A stretch of DNA of 64,000 nt from Seriola aureovittata (GCF_021018895.1 NC_079384.1:21812140-21876139); one strand, 5' to 3'; shown: positions 12,136-23,115, counted from the stretch's first letter. The notes: a model not told the origin generated them from the sequence alone. Numbers and translations are program-made.

Positions 12136-12318
12136 ACAGAGATGTAAGGGAACATGTTTATTTGGTACAGACTCCCAGCAAAAATCACATCATCAACATT
12201 TCCATATATTTTTTTTCAGTGAAAGTGAAACATAAAAATGACCATTCCCACTTTAATCATGACTCATATTGCAATATCTGTCAAAACAATCGCTATATAA
12301 TTTTTTACTTTTTTGCAT

Positions 12319-12983
12319 ATAGATAGATAGATACTTTATTTATCCCTTAGGGGAAATTCATGTGTCCATTAGCTCATTGTTGATTAAAAAAAAAAAAAAA
12401 AAAAAAAAAAAATAATAATAATAACAGTTGATAATAAATAATTATTAGATTAGTCCACTTCCTTTGGCTGAGGTGTTGTATAGCCTGATGGCAGTGGGAA
12501 CAAAGGATCTCCTGAACCTCTCTGTTCTGCAGCGCAGTGACATGAGACATTTGCTGCTGTAGCTGCTTCTTTTTCCTGCCAGAATGTTGTGGAGAGGATG
12601 ATTGGTATGGTCCAAGATGGCCTCTATCTTGCATTGCATGTGTCTCTCCACAACAGTCCTTAGTGAGTCCAGACTCCTGCCAAGCACAGACCCAGCATTT
12701 TTTATTTATTTTTTTTTAAGTATATTTTTAGGGGCTTTTTATGCCTTTATGATAGCACAGTAGAGAGAGAGGACAGGAAATGGGGAGTGACATGCAGTAA
12801 AGGGCCGTCTGATACGGGATTTGAACCGGGGCCGACTGCAGCGAGGACTGTAGCCTCTGCATATGGGGCACCTGCTCAACCACTCGATGCCCCAGACCCA
12901 GCATTTCTTACCAGCTTGTCCAGTCTCTTTGTGTTCATGTCTGCCCCAGCAGACTGCAGCATAAAAAGTACACTGGCCACCAT
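12319..12983 (-). mobile_element. L2-type LINE 3' fragment, split by a SINE
   Basis: The 3' tail is (ATAG)n plus TTTATTTATCCC at 12319-12345, followed by sequence that aligns with 7760-8100 of the larger L2 copy (for example TCCAGACTCCTGCCAAGCAC). It includes an A/AAT run of about 45 bp at 12386-12425. It is interrupted at 12701-12892 by a SINE and stops at about 12983, so it is strongly 5'-truncated. Confidence 0.88.
12701..12892 (-). mobile_element. tRNA-derived SINE, copy 2 (nested in L2)
   Basis: Same family as copy 1. On the minus strand the B box is GGTTCAAATCC, followed by the conserved body and an A-rich tail. CAGACCCAGCATTT is duplicated at 12687-12700 and 12893-12906, exactly where the LINE sequence is interrupted. 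This proves insertion into an existing L2 copy. Confidence 0.9.
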
Positions 12984-13505
12984 ATTGTTCAGCCCGAATA
13001 AGTATAAAACTGCCTGGAACCCAAAATACAAGGAAAATGACAAAAGGCACTACAAGAATGTAAAAATCTTTAGTGACAGTTCAAGGATGTATGATATGTA
13101 AAATTTTTTCAAGGTAGAACAATGTAAAACAATAAACTGTAAGACAGTCAACAAAAATGACTTGGTGCTGGATGCTGAGATGATATTACTATTGTTTGTT
13201 CAAATTCATTTTTTTCTCATTTTTGTTTGTTCCATCTGAGAATTGTGTTGTTTTATGTGTTTATGTTTGAGTCATCATATACATTCATACAGCTAGTAAT
13301 TGAAAAGAGATCACCATAGGACTTTAATTTAAAATGCTATTTAATTTTGATTTTTGATTAGTTGTCTCTTCTGCTTGCTCTGAAGCTGCATGACATTTAT
13401 AAGAGGCTGATTTGCTCTGTGTTAGGCAGTCCAACCAAACATTGTGTCTTCATTCAACAATTTCCAAGTTTTAGGTTCTTCTTTTATCCTCATCAGGTGC
13501 ACACA
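12984..13505. other. Non-coding stretch
   Basis: AT-rich, apparently unique DNA between the truncated LINE and the CAGT array. Nothing recognised. Confidence 0.5.
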
Positions 13506-13549
13506 CGTCAGTCAGTCAGTCAGTCAGTCAGTCAGTCAGTCAGTCAGTC
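13506..13549. repeat. (CAGT)n microsatellite
   Basis: About eleven CAGT units, immediately outside the left arm of the large inverted duplication. Confidence 0.92.
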
Positions 13550-14011
13550 CACTGGCTCCCTCAGAGGACTCCTGAAGGCTCAGGTCTGAGAGCACGTGCT
13601 CTGTCGGACAGCTTTGAGTTGGGGAGACCTCAGCGACTTCACTTGTGACGTCAACCCTTGACTCACGAATTATTTAATTACTAAAATGACATCAAAACAA
13701 TAAAATATTCAAATTATATTCATTTTCATTATCATTGACTATTGCAGGAGGAGCTACGGGACACTTCAATAAATGCCAATCACAGCCGTTCCTCTAATCA
13801 ATAACAGACATTTTAATGAGCCAAGAATTCAGTAGGAAACTTTCCTCCAAAGACTGCTCAGCTCACAGACCACGATTTGATTTGATATCTGATTTAATTA
13901 ATATTTCTGATTTCATTAGAATTTTTTTTTTGTTTTCAATTGTTGATTTGGATTTTTATTTCATACCATTCTGATTTTTTATTAGATTAGATTTCTGAGT
14001 AGATGTGATTT

Positions 14012-14076
14012 TTGATTTGATTTGATTTGATTTGATTTGATTTGATTTGATTTGATTTGATTTGATTTGATTTGAT
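14012..14076. repeat. (TTTGA)n pentanucleotide array
   Basis: About a dozen TTTGA units abutting the 7SL-like fragment. The complementary (AAATC)n array lies at 14783-14826, so the two could pair. Confidence 0.92.
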
Positions 14077-14081
14077 CTGCC

Positions 14082-14131
14082 GCCGGATGCGGTGGCACGC
14101 ACCGGAAGCTGAGGCTGGTGGATCGTTTGAG
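14082..14131 (+). pseudogene. 7SL (SRP RNA) 5'-domain fragment
   Basis: Starts GCCGGATGCGGTGGCACGCA and continues CTGAGGCTGGTGGATCGTTTGAG, matching the first ~70 nt (Alu domain) of vertebrate 7SL RNA with an internal loss of about 20 nt. It breaks off at 14131 into unrelated sequence. It shares its upstream flank with the longer copy at 15963-16191, so it came from locus duplication rather than independent retroposition. Not functional. Confidence 0.8.
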
Positions 14132-14494
14132 GTATTTGCTCCTGTCATAATTACTATGACCACTAGATTTCTCCTAGCAACAAAACTGAACTATGGGTCA
14201 TAATAAGCTGCTGATCAGAACACCTGTGAGCTTGTTTTTTACAGGAGGACAGTCTCGAAATGCATGTAACACTGCCAGACAATGTGAAATAAGATATTTT
14301 CTATCTTGAAGATGACTTAAGTAAAAACAACCTAAAACTGTAAGATTTCTAATATGGTGGATATGATTAGGCTACAGCGTACATGTGTAAAAATCTATTC
14401 AAATAAAAAATTGAACCTAATAAAATCTAATCTCAAATCAAATTAAATCAAAAATCTAATCACATCTAATCAAAAATCTAATCAAAAAGGGAAA

Positions 14495-14633
14495 CCATAG
14501 ATGTTTATTCTATAGATGTTTATTTTTCTGCTGTGGTAAATGAATTTCCCAGTTGTGGGATTAATAAAGTTAATCTAATCTAATCTAATCTAATCTAATC
14601 TAATCTAATCTAATCTAATCTAATCTAATCTAA
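14495..14633 (+). mobile_element. L2-type LINE 3' end with (TCTAA)n tail
   Basis: TAGATGTTTATT, CTGCTGTGGTAAATGAATTT and TTAATAAAGTTAATCTAATC match, in reverse complement, the 3' end of the LINE at 39067-39160. It is only a terminal stub (about 80 bp) followed by about twelve TCTAA units. Confidence 0.85.
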
Positions 14634-14782
14634 ATCTAACAAAAACCAATCAAATAAAAAAAATCAAAAACTGAAAATAAAATCAAATCTCAAATGAAAA
14701 GAAAATAAAAATCTATCCAAAAATGAAAAATAAAATAAAATCAAAGAGAAAAATATAAACTAAAGAGGATAAAAAATCTAAT

Positions 14783-14826
14783 CACAAATCAAATCAAATC
14801 AAATCAAATCAAATCAAATCAAATCA
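14783..14826. repeat. (AAATC)n pentanucleotide array
   Basis: About nine AAATC units, complementary to the TTTGA array at 14012-14076. Confidence 0.9.
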
Positions 14827-15718
14827 AAAATCTATTCAAATCAAAACAAAATTCAAATCCAAGCAACAGAATGGGATGTAGGATGCAGAAAGCTAAAAAC
14901 AGAAGGCAGGAAGGTTTAGCTGACGCACTAGTGGCGCTGCAACATCCACTGTGCAGCGTTGATGCAGAAGGAAACTTACCTGCGACCTCATGATTTGAGG
15001 TTGTGTGGCAGCCAGTGGCACAGATACAAGGGAGAATGATTTCCACTAAACATTAGAAAATCTAGCTTCTCATTTTCGATACATGTTTGCTGCACAATGC
15101 TAATGATAGAAGTGCTACTTTGTTGTGCATGTGTGTGACATTTCAACTCACACTCACAGACTGAATATAAAAAGCTCACACTTTGTAAAAAGCCAAAGGC
15201 CTTTTTCAGTGCAGACATTTTGACTTGTCAGAGTAGGAATGTCAGTAATGTCAGTGTGACAGTGAGACAACATTCACTCTTATTTACGTATCAAAATGTG
15301 TAAAAACAAAAAAGCCTGATCAGGTGTGTGGTTGTATTACAGATGTTGGTCTGGATGCTCTGCAGCTGTTTCAGCAGTAAATGTCTGAGCTGTTCATTAG
15401 AGGAGTTGAACTTATGAACTGAGGAAAAGAACAAACAAGCTGATTACTGTGTGGAACCATTTATCTCTTTAGGTCTTATTCTAAAAGCCTGTGAGACAGA
15501 AGCAACTTCAGGCCCCTCTGCATCACTACTTTATAATCTAATATCACACACGCACGCACTAACAACAACAACAACAACAACAACAACATCAACAGCAACC
15601 TTATCTTAAATGTTTCCTGATGTGAACAGAGAAACAGAGAAGTGTGCAGGAAGTGGTCTGAGATTTCTTTTCTCTCCATCGGCTTCATTCAGTCGTGGAA
15701 AGAAAAAGCTGAGTTACT

Positions 15719-15782
15719 GTGTGTGTGTGTGTGTGCGCGCGTATGCGTGTGTGTGCATATGCGTGTGCATGTGCGTGTGTGT
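15719..15782. repeat. (TG)n-type imperfect microsatellite
   Basis: An alternating purine-pyrimidine tract of TG with CG and TA interruptions. Confidence 0.9.
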
Positions 15783-15962
15783 GTTCATTGATGGTCATTG
15801 CCCTTGGTGTAGCACCAACACACAGCTCTGCTCTCTGAAGGTTTCCATGGTAATAAGAAGAAACAGAGACAATGATGGAGCTGTTGAAGCGTACAAACAC
15901 ATGCTGTTTGACCGTGTGTGTTGTCCCACTTGTTTGTTGATCCGTAGAAAGCGTGTCTGAAG

Positions 15963-16191
15963 AATGGATCCCGCTCTATTACTCTTCACGGGCGCGATCC
16001 CACTACTGAGCGGCACGTGGGCTTTGACCTGCTCCGTTTCCGACCTGGGCCGGTGCACCAGGACCGCCATGTTGATACTGACCTTAGTGCGGACACCCGA
16101 TCGGCACAGTTCGGAGCTCCTGAGCTCAAACGACCCACCAGCCTCAGCATCCTGGTGCCTTGCATTACAGGCGCGCGCCACCGCATCCGGC
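15963..16191 (-). pseudogene. 7SL (SRP RNA)-like sequence, ~229 nt
   Basis: Read on the minus strand it starts GCCGGATGCGGTGGCGCGCG and follows vertebrate 7SL through GGTGTCCGCACTAAGGTCAG (S-domain stem 5), CCGGCCCAGGTCGGAAACGG (helix 8, the SRP54 site) and CAGTAGTGGGATCGCGCC. Compared with human 7SL (299 nt) it lacks about 10 nt before GCCGATCGGG, about 35 nt covering helix 6 (the SRP19 site), and about 20 nt of the 3' Alu strand. There is no A-tail and no adjacent run of four or more T. The immediate upstream flank is AAATC low-complexity DNA, unlike a normal 7SL promoter. Most likely a pseudogene; a divergent expressed RNA is not excluded. Confidence 0.82.
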
Positions 16192-17422
16192 GGCAAATCA
16201 AATAAAAAAATCACATCTAATCATAAATCAAATCTAATAAAAAAAATCAGAATGGCATGAAATAAAAATCCAAATCAACAATTGAAAACAAAAAAAAAAA
16301 ATCTGATTTAATCAAAAATGAATTCAAATGAAATCAGATACATTAATTAAATCAGATATCAAATCAAATCGTGGTCTGTGAGCTGAGCAGGAAATCATCC
16401 AGGAAGAAACAACATTCACACATGAACCACAGTAACATTTCTCACACTGACATTCCGTCCACAGATTGACTGTATACTGGAACGTGTGCACACTGCATGC
16501 ACTGACAGGAACGTTAGTGTTTCCTGAAACACAAAGTGACAGACTTTGGGATGCTGTATGATGAATGTAGCAGCTGTGTTCATATGTGGGCTGAGCTCAG
16601 CTAATATTGAACTGTATAATTTTGTCTTTGGAGGAAAGTTTCCTGCTGAATTCTTGGCTCATTAAAATGTCTGTTATTGATTAGAGGAGCGGCTGTGATT
16701 GACATTATAAGTGTCCTGCAGCTCCTCCTGCTGCCGCGTGAGTCGGTGACGCGCTTAGCACCGAGCACGAGCTTGAAACTCGTGGCTTAATGAAAGCTCG
16801 GCCTTCAAGCGTCTGAGAAGCGTTTCAGCGTTGGCTGTCCCCTATAGATGGGGTGTCAGACGCGATACGGACCAGAGACTTCAGGAGTCCTGTGTGGGAG
16901 CTTGCGGCGGGAAGCCCGTCAGGAGCACCGGGACGTTTCCCGGGACATTTCCCGGTGCTTCTAACGGGCTGCTTTGGCCTCCTCGTGCTCAGTGCTCAGG
17001 TCTCACCGACTCAAAGCTGTCTGACAGAGCACGCGCTCTCACACAGAAGCACACAAACACGCCGCGGAGGAAGAACACTTGCAGGTCAATAATACAACCA
17101 TGACTGTGACACCCCCGTTCACAATATCAAACATTTCTAAAACTAGTATGTGACGGGAAGAGGATTAATTGTTTTTAGCGTCACATCAGTTCAGACATTT
17201 GCTCTTTAGCTTCATGAAAACATTCTTATCTGAACTTTTTTATTCTTCACTTTCATTTTATGTAGATCCACTTGATAAAGAAAAGGGAGCTTTATTTAAG
17301 AGACTTTAGTATTTGTACGATGTGGCTGCTTTATCAAACTGCAAATCATGAGCTGAGCTTGGGGAAGGGTCTCAGAACTGATCCAGACCAGCGCCTTCAG
17401 GAGTCCTCTGAGGGAGCCACTG
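16145..17422 (-). repeat. Right arm of large imperfect inverted duplication
   Basis: The inverted partner of 13549-14131, about twice as long because of segments absent from the left arm (16390-16623, parts of 16740-17000, and 17041-17392). The inner part continues into the 7SL-like sequence. The section 16730-17050 is CpG-rich and unlike the surrounding AT-rich DNA. A partial extra copy of the outer block (CTTCAGGAGTCCTGTGTGGG) lies at 16882-16901. Confidence 0.85.
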
Positions 17423-17756
17423 ACATGACGTCACCATTCAATAGAAGGTTAAACTATGTTTTCATATGTGTAAAAAAATGCATGGTAGTTTTTAGTTGCT
17501 GGGAAGGTGACCTTTAGAGATACAACATTTTCATCCACCAACAGGGAGCTGACTTTTCAATTGTGTACTATTCCTTTAAACATAATATAATTTATGATTT
17601 ATTTAGTTTTTTTTTTTTAAAAAACAATTTTCATTTGTTAAAGATCATTTAATTTTTGTGTCATGTTTGAATAATAGTTACTAATGCATAGGCTCTTTTT
17701 TGTGTCATTGTTCAGTAACATCTGACCATCAGGGGGCGCCACTTGACTTGACTTGA
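17423..17756. other. Non-coding stretch
   Basis: Begins with TGACGTCA just outside the right arm. AT-rich, with a T/A run at 17610-17625. TGTACTATTCCTTTAAA at 17564-17580 resembles the end of a repeat also seen at 59900-59920. No gene. Confidence 0.45.
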
Positions 17757-18155
17757 TACAGTCACTGAGCACTTTCTTAGCAATGTCTACACCTGCTTAT
17801 TGAAGCCATTAACCAGTCAGCCAATCATGTGGCAGCAGTGCAGTGTATAAAATCCTGCAGATACAGGTCAGGAGCTTCAGTTAATGTTTACATCAAACAT
17901 CAGAATGTGAAAAAAAAGAGAACTCAGGGACTCTGACTGTGACAGGAATGTTGGTATTTAAACGCTGGTTTGAGTGTTTCTCAAACTGCTGATCTCCTGA
18001 GATTTTCACATACAGCAGTCTCTAGTGATTTAAGTCAGAATGGAGCTAAAAACAGAAACCATCCAGTGAGCAGCAGCCCTGTGTTGATGAGAGAGGTCAG
18101 AGGAGAATGGCCATTTGGAGCTGACAGAAAGACTATGGTCACTCAGATAACCATG
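17757..18155 (+). mobile_element. Tc1-like transposon, 5' fragment
   Basis: CACTGAGCACTTTCTTAG, the CAATCATGTGGCAGCAGTGC leader and GATACAGGTCAGGAGCTTCA are familiar from fish Tc1-like elements. The decoded part is the N-terminal helix-turn-helix of the transposase (ADLLRFSHTAVS) followed by VTQIT. Frameshifts and stops interrupt it, and the DDE catalytic part is absent. Confidence 0.82.
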
Positions 18156-20690
18156 TCGGTTCAAGAAGTTAACTTAAGTTTGATCAATACGCAGCTCATC
18201 TCTTGTGAATGTCACTGTCATCCTGCCACTGTATAGAAGCATGTGGCAAACAACATACAGCATAAATAAAAAGAAAAGAGAGGATATATAAGCTGAAAAT
18301 AACTGGAACTCCTCACACACAAAACTCAAGTTGAAACAGTTTTCAAAGAGGGATCAGGCAGGTAACTTTCATTTTAAGTATCTTCTCTTTTTTTTATTGA
18401 CGTGCCTTTCTTTAGGCTTTTTTTATGGTAATTTTTGTCAAGGTCTTATTACCAACTGGGCATTGTATCATTCGTATTTTTTTGTTGTTTCGGCTTAGAT
18501 GGATCCTACTTTGTTACAGTGGTTTGTTTTCTTTCAGAAGGGCCTGTGTCAGAATTTAGTTTTAAGATCTTGATTAGTGGTTGCTCATTTGGCGGCCGCA
18601 TGGTGTATAAAGTTCAGCCAAACTCCTGACATGGGCTTCTAGGAAAATAATGACACTTCATCAACAGCTGTGTGCACTGTATGTGATGGAGTGTGACAGG
18701 TTACATACAAAATGCATAGAAGGTGGAAGATGGGGGGGGGCAATAGAGGCCCAACAGCAGATCTTTACCCCTCATGTGTTAATCTGACCATGGTTATTGT
18801 AATATTCTTTGTTTTTCCTTTCTTGTTGAGCTGTGTGTATATGTAAAGGTCATTCATCCAAACCCTTATGTGACTAAAAGTACAAAAGTAATGGCAACAA
18901 CACAGACTTTAGGTGGCGTATCAAAAGTGAAAGTGCTCTTTATTTCATTATATTTGTGGATCCTTATTACTGATGCATTAACATAAGCAATTTAACATTA
19001 GTGTTTTTGTTGGTCATGTTTGAGCTAATTTTGCAGTTTGGTCTCCAAAAGTTTAATCTACTTTAAGAATGGAATATATTATCATATGTCTTCTGATCTG
19101 AAAAATCACTGTTGCTGTTCATTAAAATGCTGTGGAGTAAAAAGTCCAATATTTCCCTGTGAAATTAGTAGTGGAGAAGAAGTAGTATGTTTTTTTTTTT
19201 CCCCTGAAATATACATGGAATTAATAAAAAGTAAAGACACAGTGCATGATTTAACTCTTTTGATTCAATTCCATGTGCATATAATTAGTATAGACCTTAT
19301 TAACTTCTCTTCTTCACCTCGGTGTTCAGGATGTGCAGACTGCTTGAACAGAAAGCCACCAGCTTCTGTTTCCCGCTGCCTTCAGACTCCGGGAAAAAGA
19401 GCATCACCTCCTACACGTCTTCCTGCTGCAGGTACTTCCCTGCTCATTCTGCAGCTGTTGAGGATATGTGTGTCCATACTGTCATTCCCGTTGACTTGCA
19501 TATAATACAGAGGAATGTGCGTGTAGGAGTGGGCCTATTCTACACACCAGGATGGTCACACCGACACACACTTTCTGCATCCCCGTCCACCTCATACTTT
19601 CTCTGTCACACACTTTTTCTTCCTTTCTTCACACTCTCACTCTCACACTCGCTTTTGTTCCCCTGCAGTCTTCTTGTGTCCTCTTCCTCTATGGTTTCTG
19701 CCTTGCTGGCTATTTTGCTGACAGACTGCAGCTGGATGTCAGAGCTGGGATAGAGGTGGGATCCTGAGTGTGTAGGCTGGCCTTTAGAGTCCCTCTGCAT
19801 GGGGAAAGCCCACACAACACTCCCACACACCTTACCCATACACCCAGGAGGGATTCCAGCCCCCACAAAGGGCACTTCCTTGTTAGATGCATTCATTTGT
19901 TAAACGCATCACATTAAGGATTCAACAAGATTGCTTTTACATTTCTTTTTAAGGAGGCAGGGGCATACGAAATGCTGTAATTCTCAGTCTGAAGCTAGTA
20001 TCAGCTGATATTTGTGCCTGTGTTTAAAGGATACAGTTGGTGATCGTCTGTATTTGTTTCAATGTCAACAAATCCCATGAAAATAGCGAGATGGCCTGTG
20101 TGTGGCCCTCAGCTTCAAGCCCACATGTTTCTCTGAGGACTCTGAAGTCCTGTCCTCTGCAACATTATGAGAGTTTACATGTAATAACATAATTTATGTG
20201 GGGGTTCAGAGACTTAGACTCATAACCTCAATAATTCTAAAATCCTAAAGCTATGGTTCCTATTAAAATGGTGAATCTTTCAACAGATCACAAATACAAT
20301 ATATAATTAAAATTTTAAAAATCCCAAACTGCTGGCCACTAGTCTTTAGCAAACATTACTCAAACAAGTGGAAATAGTGCACTGGGGACTATTTTAAGTA
20401 GTGGATTAATAAACATCTGGTGCTCTGATGAGTATTTTTAAGCATGGAGGTCTATGGGAAGGGCGGAACAAGATATAGACTGTAGATACACACACACACT
20501 AGTGAATATAGATTTGTGTATGATTTGGCTATTTTATTGAAATCACCCATATCCCTTAAAATCTTTGAATTTAACAATTTCCATGCAGTTAAAAAATAAT
20601 TACCTGTTTTTGTCAACTGCAATTAAGAGAAGTAAAAGAACAAATTTGGCTTTTTTCAGTTGTTTTTTTTTTTTTTTTTCTGATTGATTG
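18156..20690. other. Non-coding, mostly unique
   Basis: No recognised gene. A frame at 19322-19753 lacks known motifs. 20343-20417 is the second copy of the short repeat in NHLRC3 intron 1. A G run lies at 18731-18738. Confidence 0.45.
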
Positions 20691-20754
20691 ATAAACCCTC
20701 TTGACCACAAAGCATAAAGTTTGCTTTCCCATGACTTTACGATCAGCGGTACCT

Positions 20755-20900
20755 CCATCTCCACACCTCCTCCTCCGTCTTCTCCTCCGCCAGCTGCTGA
20801 CTGGCTTCCTGCTACACCAGAAAACTACAGACATGGACGTTATTGCTGCCGTGTCGTCATTCCTGTCGTGTCCCGTCAAAGAGACAAAGACACTCTGAGA
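20755..20900 (-). repeat. Unclassified repeat R2, copy 1
   Basis: In reverse complement it shares GGACACGACAGGAATGACGA and TGTCTGTAGTTTTCTGGTGT with 23755-23865 and 24660-24785. There is no coding signal shared by the three copies. Confidence 0.7.
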
Positions 20901-21245
20901 TGAATGATACGATGCTGTGTGACAGCCTCTTTCTGTCTACAGATGTGGAGTACCAGCTTCAAGCCAAAACAGGGATTTTAGTCAGTCTAACACATCCACA
21001 AACATTAATAGTCAATTAATTTGGGATTAACTGTGACAGGAAAGCCATTGGAAACCTCTGCTCTGCTAAATCGGCTAAACTCATGAATATCAGCGTAGAG
21101 TAGAACCTGGACCAAAATACCAACCAACAAATTGATTTTCACACACACAGGTAGATAAGGTGGATCTACTGGGTAAAGCCTGGTTAATAGCAGGCCTGGG
21201 GGGTCAGGAGAAAAGAAACAGCAGACGTCTAACACAGTACACTCA

Positions 21246-21251
21246 CGCACG

Positions 21252-21281
<30 letters not shown>
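21246..21281. repeat. (CA)n microsatellite
   Basis: A CA/CG-alternating run of about 36 bp. Confidence 0.9.
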
Positions 21282-21283
<2 letters not shown>

Positions 21284-22800
21284 TTAGTGAAATACATGAT
21301 TATGAAAACCCACAAACCACTGTAGACAAAAAAATAACATCCAAGTTCTTAATTATTTTCTGACGTCAACATTTTTTAGTTTTTAGGAGTGAAATAGACT
21401 GAAAGTTTAAACTCACTTGGAAAAACACAAAAAAATATTTGTTAATATGAATACACCAGTAATTTCAACAAGTGCTAAAACCTGACCTGACCATATAGGT
21501 TGTTTACCCACACCCTCAAATACAACCCATAGGACTGTATTAGCAGCAGGAGTACCAGACCGTCATCATAGTAACAATAGCAACTGCAATAACAATAAGG
21601 GACCATTGGAATCAAACAGGTCATTTAAAGATTTACTTTTACATTTAACCAACCTCCGGTAACCATGAATATCCCATGGTCCAGCGGCAGTAGAGGTCTC
21701 TTGCTCTGGGCCGATGTGCAGGTCAGCAGGATGGATTGACAGGCCGCCTCTCAGAGAGGGCAGAGAGAGCAGCTGGGGGCAACAGGACATGTGGAGCTAC
21801 AAGCTGGGAGGAGGCATGGTGCAGCAGCACTGACTGTCACCTCAGAGACAGATGGCTCTCTCTGGTCTACTAGCACTCCCAGACATGAGTGCTGGGATGT
21901 CAGTGAGAGTACAGTGTGGTGCTGAAGGTGCACTTGTATCACAGTTTGTCGCAGCTAAGACACATTTGTTGAAACCTTCAACCCTCCTCTCAGAGCTGCA
22001 AACACAAAACCCACTTTTCAAACTACATTCACAAAACCTCTGACAATGTTTTTCATATCATACACACGGACGGTCACAATAAAACACAGTGTTCAGGACA
22101 GAAAAACATATTCATTGGTTATAATACAGTAAATACATTTTGAGTTTTCCAAAAAAATTCCAAACTCAGTAACACAGTTTGAATATTGCATACTGTAAGT
22201 TATGCAATAAATACAGTATTGATGTGCTTTTAGAACTTGCATACAATAAAAATACAGTAATACTGCAGTAAATATTGCAAAAGGCCAAAGGGCAAGGACA
22301 AAATGAAAAGAACTTTCTACTGGATTACCTGACTCAGAGCTTCCAGCTCTGACACTCATTACACTCATTATTTTTAATTGTATTATTATTGTTGTTGTTT
22401 GGTGTTGTTGTTTTCTTCTTCTTCTTTATTAATTAATATTAATTATAACTTATGCATTTATCATTGGTTATTTATTGACATTATTACCCTTATAAGTATC
22501 TCTGTTATTGTTGGCCAGACCACAGCAGCAGGGCCAGCCTTATAAATGCGACTGACTGACTGAGTTGCATGATGAAGTCATTAAGTTAGATTGGAGTTCC
22601 CCCATTGGCCGTTGCCCTTTCAAAATGATTTAACACAGTTTCTATTAGTGGGGGTGGTTTAGAGGCTGTTGCTAGATGTGGAGATTTGGCACCTAGCAAC
22701 AAATCGAGTGTTTTTAGACAAACCTGAGCTAAATGAGGAGAGTCTCCAGTACTGCCCTGTGAGGGAGAGGAGATGATGTCAGCTGTCCTCAATTACATTG
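21282..22800. other. Non-coding, no gene recognised
   Basis: The GC-richer patch 21655-21900 contains a minus-strand frame of about 75 codons without recognisable motifs. 22380-22430 is T-rich low complexity. Nothing supports an exon. Confidence 0.45.
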
Positions 22801-22859
22801 ACCCCATGTGGTCCAGCCATATACTAGGTCCTGACCTAGTCTTGTTATCATTATAACAA

Positions 22860-23115
22860 CCAGTCAGTGCTTGAATACAACCGTATAGAAAGCTGTTCCT
22901 GGTCTCTCTCTCTCTTCTCTCTCCCCTTCTACATCTCTTTCTCCTTCTCTCCCACATTTCCCTTCTTTCAACCCAACCGGTCGAGGCAGATGGCTGCCCA
23001 CCCTGAGTCCGCTTCTGTTGGAGATTTTTCCTCTCCGCTGTCAGCAAGTGCTGCTCATTGGTGGAACTCTATAATATTGCGAGGTCTTGACCTGACTGTA
23101 AAGTGCCCTGTGTTA
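22860..23115 (+). repeat. Unclassified dispersed repeat R3, copy 1
   Basis: Shares TGCTTGAATACAA, a CT-rich middle, CAACCCAACC, CACCCTGAGTC and CTGTAAAGTGC with the reverse complement of 60845-61245. In teleosts this type of sequence (TTCTGTTGG..TTTCTTCC) is a very common dispersed repeat. I do not assign a class. Confidence 0.75.

Larger units (their letters stand above)
13549..14131 (+). repeat. Left arm of large imperfect inverted duplication
   Basis: Reverse-complement matches to the right arm occur in collinear blocks. 13553-13579 matches 17393-17419 (27 of 27). 13588-13619 matches 17009-17040 (30 of 32). 13743-13854 matches 16624-16731, and 13855-14131 matches about 16145-16389. The arm ends internally in a 7SL-like fragment. 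In this arm the blocks are nearly contiguous, whereas the right arm has extra sequence between them. Confidence 0.88.
14132..15962. other. Spacer of the inverted duplication
   Basis: About 1.8 kb between the inner ends of the arms. It contains A-rich AAATC/TAATC repeats at 14400-14490 and 14575-14830, an L2-type 3' end at 14495-14575, and a CAA run near 15561-15588. A TG-rich run lies at 15719-15782. No gene recognised. Confidence 0.6.

Noticed and set aside
15795..16260. Several overlapping open frames at 15.8-16.3 kb
   Set aside because: They overlap the 7SL-like sequence and its GC-rich DNA; no protein motif.
21566..21790. Minus-strand frame with SLRGGLSIHPADLHI
   Set aside because: Looks moderately protein-like, but no family recognised and no good flanking splice sites; not enough to call an exon.
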